In this document: positions 6,838-12,573 of the stretch, in pieces
Layout: every line of letters begins with the position of its first letter
Numbering within the stretch: the stretch's first letter is position 1
Assembly: GCA_002422285.1 (NCBI GenBank)
Contig: DIUF01000009.1
Location: 1 to 13,325, forward strand
Origin: Flavobacteriales bacterium UBA6165
GTDB lineage: Bacteria; Bacteroidota; Bacteroidia; Flavobacteriales_D; Crocinitomicaceae
Direction: 5' to 3'
DNA length: 13,325 nucleotides
Program-made: the position numbers and the translations under genes
Notes under the pieces: model-generated
The model's database searches: none
What the model was told of the DNA's origin: nothing
Seen by the model: the letters and a program-made list of their open reading frames with translations, nothing else

Positions 6838-6911
6838 TAGATAGTATTGTGGCTATGTTTCTATGTATCTATGTGTTTAACAATAAAAGAATTTTTGTTG
6901 AAAGCACCATC

Positions 6912-7532
6912 CTACATCCACAAAATCCCAACTGCCAAAACTACAAACAAGAGCACCTGAAAATACTTCAATGCTTTTTGGAGTTTGATATTTTGCGAAA
7001 GTGGTGCGGCAAGTTTTCCAGCAAAAAAGGAAACCAAACTAAACACGATTAGTGCTTGTGCGAAAAACAAAAGTCCCAAAACAATGGCTTGGCTCATCAA
7101 TGCTTTACTATCGGTATTGATGAATTGTGGTAAAAAAGCCAAGAAAAACAAGCTCACCTTGGGATTGAGCACGTTCATCAAGAAGCCTTGTGCATATAAT
7201 TTACCGAATCGAGAAATGGGCTGAACATCGTCATTGAGTTCTATCTGCGACGGACTTTTGTAAATTTTATAAGCCAAATAAAGCATATATGCCGCACCGA
7301 AAATCTTGAAAATCCATTGCCACATCAAATTGTGTTCGATGGCTTTTGCGGCTCCAAGCCCCACCAAAGCAGTGTGCACAACCAATCCGCTGCAAAGTCC
7401 AAGTGCAATTGAAAATCCAACGCCAAAACCTCGACGCAAAGCTGAAGAAAGCACGTATAAAATATCAGGACCTGGACTCAAAGTCAGCAAAACAGAAGCT
7501 GTAAGAAACTGAACAATTGAGCTGAACTCCAT
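6912..7532 (-). CDS. LysE/RhtB-family amino-acid exporter
   Basis: A 206-residue inner-membrane transporter of the LysE superfamily, which exports amino acids such as lysine, homoserine, threonine or leucine. It has about six hydrophobic segments. The N-terminal hallmark LSPGPDILYVLSSALRRG is at 18-35, with the conserved P20-G21-P22. The central QGFLMNVLNPKVSLFFLAFLP (115-135) contains the conserved N-P-K. The C-terminal helix has several aliphatic residues and ends ILWM. The start lies two bases after the stop of the upstream cvfB-like gene, so the two are almost surely cotranscribed. The exported substrate cannot be read from the sequence. No convincing terminator is seen downstream, where the repeat-rich gap begins. 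Confidence 0.92.
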   Translation of the reverse strand: MEFSSIVQFLTASVLLTLSPGPDILYVLSSALRRGFGVGFSIALGLCSGLVVHTALVGLGAAKAIEHNLMWQWIFKIFGAAYMLYLAYKIYKSPSQIELNDDVQPISRFGKLYAQGFLMNVLNPKVSLFFLAFLPQFINTDSKALMSQAIVLGLLFFAQALIVFSLVSFFAGKLAAPLSQNIKLQKALKYFQVLLFVVLAVGILWM

Positions 7533-7534
7533 GA

Positions 7535-8377
7535 TTACAGTAAGACTATTTTATCTGCTTGAATATCGATGAGCTTATCTCTGTAGAGTCCGCCCAAAGC
7601 TTTTTTGTAGGCTTTTTTACTCATACCAAATGTAGTGCGAATCAACTCTGGGTCACTTTTGTCGGTGATGAACATTTGTCCGCCGTTTTCTTTGATAAAC
7701 CCAACAATATCGGTGGTTTTAGATTCAAAACGCTCCACCCCCAATGGATGAATAGAAACATCAATTTTATCGTCTTCGCGCACTTTTTTGATATAGCCTT
7801 TCATGGTTTGTCCAACGCGGATAGACTCAAACATCTCGTTGTGGTAAATCATGCCGCTGTGGGTGCCATCAATGATACACGTATATCCAATTTCTAAAAC
7901 ACCAGTAATCAAAATTTCAACCTCCTGATTGAATTCAAAATCTGGCGGAATGACATCCAAGAACTTATTGGTACGCGAAGATCCAACCAAGCGCTGAGTG
8001 GTATCGTCAAAATAGCAATAAATCAAATAATTGCCACCTTCCTCTAAATCTGCTTTTTGTTCTTTAAAAGGTACAAGCAGGTCTTTGGCTTCAATTCCCC
8101 AATCCATAAATGCCCCGTGAGCACTCACCTCTTTGCAGCGCAAAAAAGCAAATTGATCGCGTTGAATTTTGGGTTCGAGCGTAGTTGCAATCAAGCGGTT
8201 TTTGGCGTCCAAGTACACAAAGACCTCGATGTTGTCACCTTCATTCAAATGTTCATCTACATATCGCGTGGGAAGTAAAATCTCACCCAATTCTCCCCCA
8301 TCCAAATAGGCTCCCGGTTCAGTTAATCGGAGTACAGGCAGTTGCACTCGAGTGCCAATAATTTCATTGCTAATCAT
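7535..8377 (-). CDS. cvfB: CvfB-like S1 RNA-binding protein
   Basis: A 280-residue protein of the CvfB/YitL family: several S1-type OB folds followed by a winged helix. S1-like units can be placed at about residues 4-66, 72-138 and 150-212. The third has the typical S1 ending VGQTMKGYIKKVREDDKIDVSI. The C-terminal winged helix (about 215-280) contains FGMSKKAYKKALGGLYRDKLI, the family's best-conserved stretch. Staphylococcal CvfB binds RNA and affects virulence gene expression; the role in Bacteroidota is not established. The start at 8377 is fixed by a -7 box ending only five bases upstream. The LysE-type exporter gene follows after two bases. The family call is strong; the physiological role is open. 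Confidence 0.9.
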   Translation of the reverse strand: MISNEIIGTRVQLPVLRLTEPGAYLDGGELGEILLPTRYVDEHLNEGDNIEVFVYLDAKNRLIATTLEPKIQRDQFAFLRCKEVSAHGAFMDWGIEAKDLLVPFKEQKADLEEGGNYLIYCYFDDTTQRLVGSSRTNKFLDVIPPDFEFNQEVEILITGVLEIGYTCIIDGTHSGMIYHNEMFESIRVGQTMKGYIKKVREDDKIDVSIHPLGVERFESKTTDIVGFIKENGGQMFITDKSDPELIRTTFGMSKKAYKKALGGLYRDKLIDIQADKIVLL

Positions 8378-8381
8378 GGGG

Positions 8382-8389
8382 CAAAAGTA
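8382..8389 (-). promoter_or_regulatory. -7 box directly at the cvfB start (near-leaderless promoter)
   Basis: On the minus strand TACTTTTG is an exact TAnnTTTG match and is separated from the ATG by only four bases (GCCCC overlaps the spacer). Transcription would begin at or within a base or two of the start codon, giving a leaderless or nearly leaderless message. No clear TTG at -33 is present, so the promoter call rests on the -7 box. Confidence 0.5.
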
Positions 8390-8572
8390 CGGTTAATTTA
8401 AATTGGAGGGAAATGTTTGGTTTTGGAGAACGGGAGTTCAGGTAACATTCAGCATACCTTATGGAAGTAGCATTCCAATTGAACGTATTATTGATTCAAT
8501 AAATGTAAATATCACCCTAAAAAATTTTTTCATCCTTTTTAATGATTATCTTGATATAAGCTAGCTCCGAAA

Positions 8573-8585
8573 CAACAAATTGTTG
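8573..8585. repeat. 13-base perfect palindrome
   Basis: CAACAAATTGTTG is a perfect palindrome around the central A. It lies 19 bases beyond the stop codon of the unrecognised secreted-protein gene. A GTTGAG copy occurs twice just to its right. It could be a weak hairpin at the end of that transcript or an operator-like site. Otherwise the gap 8390-8603 shows only AT-rich DNA. Confidence 0.3.
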
Positions 8586-8603
8586 AGAAGCGTTGAGAGA
8601 ATA

Positions 8604-9371
8604 TTATCGATCTAAAAAACCTGAATTGTTTTCAAAAACATCGAACAAACTTGTATTTGAAAAAGTGAATTTGTGCAATCTTACTGATTTGGCAATTCTA
8701 TGAATCTGTTCAGGAAAATTGTGAATCGGTTTATCAGTGAAAAAATTAAAACTTATGCTGAAAATATGATTAACCATAATATTCATTCTAACGAAATAAA
8801 AAATTTTATCGTTAATAGTATTCTTTACTAACAGTTGATATATTTCATAAGGATATTGATGATTATGACAATGGTAAACAAATAAAGGTAGTTTTATTGA
8901 CCCAAATTGGATGTTCATTAACTCGAATTTATTTGATTTCAAAATAATATTCAGTATATCTTGCAGTACTAAACTAGTTAACGGAGGATTGCAACAATTA
9001 ACGTCATTTTGGTTCAAGTTCAATGAACTAAACGAAAAGTATGTATTAAAACGAATTAAATTATTGCCCATTGAATCAGAAAAGAATAAATCATCCCAAT
9101 GAAAATCATATTTTTTGATTTTATAATTGAAACCGAACTTAGCATTAATTTTTTCAATGTCATTTTGGTTGTTAAATCTCTGAATAGCTTCCGGGATTTC
9201 AAATGAAACCATCACATCGTCAGTTGAAAAGACAAAACGTCTATAATTCTGGTTTGATTGTGCCAATGACTCAATGTGATTGTTTACAATCAGTTTTACA
9301 ATTTGACCATTTACCGAACTAAAATAAATTAATCCAAAAGTGAAAATTAAAATTTTGCTGATATTGACCAT
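8604..9371 (-). CDS. Unrecognised secreted protein, AT-rich gene
   Basis: I do not recognise this 255-residue protein. Its N-terminus (MVNISKILIFTFGLIYFSSVNGQ) is a typical signal peptide with probable cleavage near residues 22-23, so the product is likely periplasmic or secreted. The mature part has many alternating hydrophobic and polar stretches consistent with beta structure. It has a cysteine pair at VNCCNPP (about 124-130), a CHNHQYPYE segment near 168-176, and many Asn, Phe and Ile residues. There are no repeats and no C-terminal sorting domain. The DNA is visibly poorer in G+C than the neighbours: two sampled 60-base lines contain about 25-28% G+C, compared with well over 45% in parts of the thiolase gene. 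This suggests recent acquisition or weak selection. No clear promoter or terminator was found. Confidence 0.7.
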   Translation of the reverse strand: MVNISKILIFTFGLIYFSSVNGQIVKLIVNNHIESLAQSNQNYRRFVFSTDDVMVSFEIPEAIQRFNNQNDIEKINAKFGFNYKIKKYDFHWDDLFFSDSMGNNLIRFNTYFSFSSLNLNQNDVNCCNPPLTSLVLQDILNIILKSNKFELMNIQFGSIKLPLFVYHCHNHQYPYEIYQLLVKNTINDKIFYFVRMNIMVNHIFSISFNFFTDKPIHNFPEQIHRIAKSVRLHKFTFSNTSLFDVFENNSGFLDR

Positions 9372-9619
9372 GTGTACACGAATATTACTATGTAAACCAA
9401 GAAAGCATGGATTTGTAACTTAGCGCAGTGATCTCAACGACTTGTACTCGCCTTGCGGTAAATTAATCCTGCTACCATAAATCTGTCTACCCAATTCAAA
9501 AATCCTTACCCACCAAAAGTAATAATTCTATTGAAAACCTTCAAATTCGAGTTGCTGGTTTCATACACTGCGTTTCAAGGAAATTGCAAGTCGAGTCACT
9601 AAAAACGAATGATTTTCCT

Positions 9620-9627
9620 TATTTTTG
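9620..9627 (+). promoter_or_regulatory. -7 box for the small antitoxin-like gene
   Basis: TATTTTTG matches TAnnTTTG exactly and lies 16 bases before the ATG at 9644, leaving a leader of about ten bases. No TTG lies at the proper -33 distance. The rest of the gap 9372-9619 shows no gene or clear structure. Confidence 0.45.
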
Positions 9628-9643
9628 TAGTAAATGTTGAGTT

Positions 9644-9844
9644 ATGGCAGTAGTTTTTAGAGTAGATTCCAGAAGCAAAGCAGCACTTGGATTCATTGAA
9701 TTTATAAAAACTCTTCCATTTGTTAAGGTGGTAGAACCCGTAAAAAAGCCAAATGCTGAAACGATTAAAGCAATCGAAGATGTAGAAAATGGTAAAACTG
9801 AAAAGCTTACTTTAAGTGAGTTCAGGAAACAACTTTACGGCTAG
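9644..9844 (+). CDS. Small antitoxin-like protein without adjacent toxin
   Basis: A 66-residue protein. The first half (MAVVFRVDSRSKAALGFIEFIKTLPFVKVVE) looks like a short strand followed by a helix. The second half (AETIKAIEDVENGKTEKLTLSEFRKQLYG) closely resembles the C-terminal toxin-wrapping helix of RelB/DinJ-type and related small antitoxins, with the usual pattern of AIED..NGK followed by a hydroxyl-rich turn and a closing helix. The resemblance is from memory of these families, not from a search. A RelE/ParE-type toxin gene would normally overlap or follow at once. Here the next 130 bases hold no such reading frame, only a short repeat and the start region of the thiolase gene. It is therefore either an orphan antitoxin left after toxin loss, or a small protein with another role. 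Confidence 0.65.
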   Translation: MAVVFRVDSRSKAALGFIEFIKTLPFVKVVEPVKKPNAETIKAIEDVENGKTEKLTLSEFRKQLYG

Positions 9845-9885
9845 TATTTGCACAATTGAGCAAGCTAATCTGTTCGGCCCGGAGA

Positions 9886-9930
9886 AAATCAGTGATAATC
9901 TGCTAAATCAGTGCCATCTGCGTTCTATCA
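9886..9930. repeat. Phrase repeat AATCAGTG/ATCTGCG
   Basis: Successive phrases AATCAGTG, AATCTGC, AATCAGTG and ATCTGCG follow one another at 9-10 base spacing between the small antitoxin-like gene and the thiolase gene. Only one arm is visible; no complementary arm was found nearby. I recall phrases of this type (ATCTGTG/ATCAGTG) in intergenic repeats of many bacteria, unverified here. Confidence 0.55.
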
Positions 9931-9944
9931 TCTTTTGAAATCAC

Positions 9945-9952
9945 TAACTTCG
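9945..9952 (+). promoter_or_regulatory. Possible -7 box for the thiolase gene
   Basis: TAACTTCG differs from TAnnTTTG at one position and lies 24 bases before the ATG at 9977. No TTG was found at the proper -33 distance, so the call is weak. Confidence 0.35.
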
Positions 9953-9976
9953 CAGGCACAAAAAAACAGATAAATC

Positions 9977-11185
9977 ATGGCAAAAGAAGCATATATCGTT
10001 GATGGCGTGAGGAGCGCAGTAGGAAATTTTGGTGGTGGATTGTCGGCCGTGCGCACAGATGATTTGGCGGCAGCGGTAATCAAATCGCTGATGGAGAGAA
10101 ATTCAACACTTGATCCAAATGTGATTGAAGATGTGATTTTGGGTTGTGCCAACCAAGCCGGCGAAGACAACCGAAATGTGGCGCGTATGGCGGGACTTTT
10201 GGCGGGACTTCCTGTTTCCGTAGCAGGTGAAACGGTTAATCGACTTTGCGCCAGCGGTTTATCTTCCGTGATTAATGCAGCACGAGCCATTAAAGACAAT
10301 GCTGGCGATTTTTATTTGGCAGGAGGCGTTGAAAACATGACCCGCGGACCTTGGGTGATTTCTAAAGCATCTCAAGCTTTTGGTCGTGATTCACAAATGT
10401 TCGATACGAGCTTTGGATGGCGTTTCATCAACCCGAAAATGCACGAAATTTATGGTACCGATGGCATGGGTGAAACCGCTGAAAACTTGGTGGATTTGTA
10501 TAAAATATCTCGCGAAGACCAAGATGCTTTCTCACTTTGGTCGCAACAAAAAGCTGCTGCAGCTCAAGCAAATGGTATTTTGGCGCAAGAAATTGTGGAC
10601 ATTCTCATTCCGCAACGCAAAGGCGACGCACTCGTTTTCAATCAAGATGAGTTCATCAAGCCCAATTCAAGCATGGAAACTTTTAGTAAACTGCGTCCGG
10701 CTTTTAGAAAAGACGGCAGTGTAACCGCGGGCAATGCCTCTGGATTAAACGATGGCGCCGCTGCTTTTTTAATGGCCTCTGAACAAGGTTTAAAAGATCA
10801 AAACTTAAAGCCAATGGCTCGTGTTGTGAGCGCCGCTGTGGCGGGTGTTGAACCAAGAATTATGGGAATCGGCCCCGTTTATGCCACACAAAAAGCCTTG
10901 CAGCGCGCAGGATTAACCTTAAACGATATCGATGTCATTGAAATCAACGAAGCCTTTGCAGCTCAAGCTTTGGCCTGCACACGCGCTTTGCATTTGGACG
11001 ACAAAGACCCACGCATAAACCCAAACGGTGGCGCCATTGCCATTGGGCATCCACTGGGCATGTCGGGAGCGAGAATTACCATGGCTGCGGTGAGAGAATT
11101 GCAGCGCACAAACAAACGTTACGCATTAGTGACTATGTGCATCGGCGTTGGACAAGGTTATGCCGCAATTATTGAACGCGTATGA
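9977..11185 (+). CDS. pcaF: Thiolase, beta-ketoadipyl-CoA (PcaF/PaaJ) type
   Basis: Acetyl-CoA C-acyltransferase that cleaves a 3-oxoacyl-CoA with CoA to give acetyl-CoA and a shortened acyl-CoA. At 402 aa it has the normal length. The nucleophilic Cys91 lies in NRLCASG, the NEAF motif is at 324-327, His358 lies in AIAIGHPLGMSGAR, and the general-base Cys388 lies in MCIGVGQG, so all catalytic residues are present. Segments such as GCANQAGEDNRNVARMAGLL (57-75) and GWRFINPKM (147-155), plus an ETAENL stretch, closely resemble 3-oxoadipyl-CoA thiolases (PcaF/PaaJ) rather than the FadA or biosynthetic types. Fatty-acid beta-oxidation remains possible, since no aromatic-degradation genes are in view. 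Its stop overlaps the start of the K+ channel gene by four bases (ATGA), implying coupled translation. Confidence 0.9.
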   Translation: MAKEAYIVDGVRSAVGNFGGGLSAVRTDDLAAAVIKSLMERNSTLDPNVIEDVILGCANQAGEDNRNVARMAGLLAGLPVSVAGETVNRLCASGLSSVINAARAIKDNAGDFYLAGGVENMTRGPWVISKASQAFGRDSQMFDTSFGWRFINPKMHEIYGTDGMGETAENLVDLYKISREDQDAFSLWSQQKAAAAQANGILAQEIVDILIPQRKGDALVFNQDEFIKPNSSMETFSKLRPAFRKDGSVTAGNASGLNDGAAAFLMASEQGLKDQNLKPMARVVSAAVAGVEPRIMGIGPVYATQKALQRAGLTLNDIDVIEINEAFAAQALACTRALHLDDKDPRINPNGGAIAIGHPLGMSGARITMAAVRELQRTNKRYALVTMCIGVGQGYAAIIERV

Positions 11186-12057
11186 TGCGACCTGTGTTCA
11201 ATATGTTTCAGCCTGAATCGGTTAACTTGAAAGAGCTTAATCCGACGCAAAGAAAATTGTATCGTATTATCTTTCAAGCAGAAACAAGAGCAGGACGCAT
11301 TTTTGACATATTACTGCTTACATGCATCATCCTAAGTGTTTTGGTTATCATGCTGGAGAGCGTAAAATCATTTCATGCAGCTTACGGTAACATCTTAGTC
11401 ATTTTTGAGTGGGTTTTCACTATTCTTTTCACCATTGAATATGCCTTGAGGATTTATTGTGTTGGCAAGCCCAAACGCTACATTTTCTCATTCTTCGGCA
11501 TCATCGACTTTTTGGCCATTATCCCAACCTACCTCACTTTTTTCACGACCATTGGACCTGGCTTAAACGTTATTCGAATCTTGAGATTTGTGCGTATTTA
11601 TAATGTTTTACGACTCGGGAATTTTATTGATTCTGGTAACATCATCGTGGGGGCTTTGTACAACAGCCGCCACAAAATAGCAGTCTTTCTTACCGCTATT
11701 CTAACAGTCGTAATATTTATGGGCGGTTTGGTGTATTTCGTAGAAAGTGTGAATCCAGAATCACAATTCACGAGCATTCCAAAATCTATCTACTGGGCCA
11801 TTGTAACGATAACCACTGTTGGCTTCGGCGACATCGTGCCCATCACACCCATCGGTCAACTGCTTTCCGCTTTGCTGATGATTTCTGGTTATGCTATCAT
11901 TGCTGTGCCAACGGGAATTGTGACCAGCGAGATCGTAAAATCCAACCAAGCCATCAGAGCCCAAAACGATAAAATCTGCTGCCAGAAATGCGACAATACC
12001 GAGCATGATGATGATGCGAAATTTTGTAAGATTTGTGGGGGGAGCTTGAATGAGTGA
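11182..12057 (+). CDS. Voltage-gated K+ channel with C-terminal zinc ribbon
   Basis: A 291-residue ion channel with six membrane segments: S1 near 40-58, S2 near 70-92, S3 near 103-122, S4 near 128-146, then the pore helix, filter and S6. The selectivity filter TTVGFGD (211-217) marks it as potassium-selective. S4 carries arginines at 132, 135, 138 and 144, so voltage sensing is plausible. After S6 (about 226-247) the cytoplasmic tail holds CQKC (267-270) and CKIC (282-285), a small zinc ribbon separated by an acidic linker. Most bacterial Kv channels lack this, although zinc ribbons occur on some Bacteroidota proteins. The start ATG overlaps the thiolase stop; a second ATG follows at once (11185). 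The tandem repeat array begins ten bases after the stop codon. Confidence 0.92.
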   Translation: MMRPVFNMFQPESVNLKELNPTQRKLYRIIFQAETRAGRIFDILLLTCIILSVLVIMLESVKSFHAAYGNILVIFEWVFTILFTIEYALRIYCVGKPKRYIFSFFGIIDFLAIIPTYLTFFTTIGPGLNVIRILRFVRIYNVLRLGNFIDSGNIIVGALYNSRHKIAVFLTAILTVVIFMGGLVYFVESVNPESQFTSIPKSIYWAIVTITTVGFGDIVPITPIGQLLSALLMISGYAIIAVPTGIVTSEIVKSNQAIRAQNDKICCQKCDNTEHDDDAKFCKICGGSLNE

Positions 12058-12067
12058 GGAAGTTTTG

Positions 12068-12194
12068 CCACAGAGGTTCACGGAGATTTGCACAAAGGTT
12101 CACGGAGTAAAAATATCATCGTTAATCAACATTGTGAAACTCCGTGTCGACTTGGTGTAACTTGGTGTAACAAAAAAACTTTATACCCATCATT
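12068..12194. repeat. Array unit 1 (subtype A, two opening boxes)
   Basis: Two 18-base opening boxes at a 22-base period (CCACAGAGGTTCACGGAG and GCACAAAGGTTCACGGAG). The centre has ATCGTTAATC and CATTGTG; the closing arm is CTCCGTGTCGAC. Confidence 0.8.
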
Positions 12195-12299
12195 CCACAG
12201 AGGTTAACGGAGTAGAAATATCATCTTTAATCAACATCGTGAAACTCTGTGTCAACTTGGTGTAACTTGGTGTAACAAAAAAACTTTATACCAATCATT
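12195..12299. repeat. Array unit 2 (subtype B, one opening box)
   Basis: A single opening box. The centre has ATCTTTAATC and CATCGTG; the closing arm is CTCTGTGTCAAC. Confidence 0.8.
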
Positions 12300-12424
12300 C
12301 CACAGAGGTTCACGGAGAATTCCACAGAGGTTCACGGAGTAGAAATATAATCTTTAATCAACATCGTGAAACTCTGTGTCAACTTGGTGTTACTTGGTGT
12401 AAAAAAAACTTTATAACAATCATT
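12300..12424. repeat. Array unit 3 (subtype B, two opening boxes)
   Basis: Two identical 18-base opening boxes separated by AATT. The centre and closing arm carry the same four subtype bases as unit 2. Confidence 0.8.
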
Positions 12425-12520
12425 CCACAGAGGTTTACAGAGTTGAAATATCATCGTTAATCAACATTGTGAAACTCCGTGTCGACCTGGTGTAACTTGG
12501 TGTAACAAAAACGCTTTGGG
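12425..12520. repeat. Array unit 4 (subtype A, one opening box, shortened tail)
   Basis: One opening box (CCACAGAGGTTTACAGAG). It has the same four subtype bases as unit 1. It lacks the ACTTTATA...CATT tail of the other units and so ends the array. Confidence 0.8.
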
Positions 12521-12573
12521 AGAACAATAACCTTTGAAAATTATTGTCAAAGAAGAAAACCTATTCATGATTT

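Larger units (their letters stand above)
6583..6875. repeat. Outer inverted repeat with CACATAGAT phrases enclosing a second fold-back
   Basis: CACATAGATGCATAG (6583-6597) is the reverse complement of CTATGTATCTATGTG (6861-6875) at all but one base. A further copy of part of the right arm, GCATCTATG, is at 6795-6803 and matches the left arm exactly. CATAG also recurs at 6655-6659. The arms are about 260 bases apart and enclose the CCATTAAG element and several T tracts. The whole lies between the converging RRM and lysE-like genes. No gene is evident from 6441 to 6911. Confidence 0.6.
12068..12520. repeat. Tandem array of four fold-back repeat units
   Basis: Four diverged copies of one unit follow each other without spacers, starting at 12068, 12195, 12300 and 12425. 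Each opens with CCACAGAGGTT(C/A/T)AC(G/A)GAG, continues with a conserved centre around AATATCATC(G/T)TTAATCAACAT, and closes with an arm ACTC(C/T)GTGTC(G/A)AC followed by two copies of the ten-base phrase ACTTGGTGTA. The opening CACGGAGT and closing ACTCCGTG are complementary, so each unit can fold on itself. Units are 127, 105, 125 and about 96 bases, so no common reading frame is kept. The array sits between the converging channel and propeller-like genes. I recall CCACAGAG-type repeats in other genomes; no function is known to me. Confidence 0.85.

Noticed and set aside
6500..6911. Small insertion sequence or MITE-type transposable element
   Set aside because: Inverted repeats are present, but no target-site duplication or transposase remnant could be identified, and the arms are built of short repeated phrases rather than ordinary terminal repeats.
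6783..7052. Plus-strand 89-residue reading frame
   Set aside because: It covers repeat DNA and the 3' end of the LysE-type gene on the opposite strand; its product has no recognisable domain.
9845..9976. Toxin gene behind the antitoxin-like gene
   Set aside because: No RelE/ParE-like frame of adequate length on either strand; the stretch is taken up by a phrase repeat and a short leader.
12068..12520. CRISPR array
   Set aside because: The units are 96-127 bases, contiguous, and similar throughout; there are no unique spacers between short identical repeats and no cas genes nearby.
12058..12573. Short coding repeats within the array
   Set aside because: Unit lengths of 127, 105, 125 and 96 bases do not keep one frame, and no start codon with a reasonable context spans the units.
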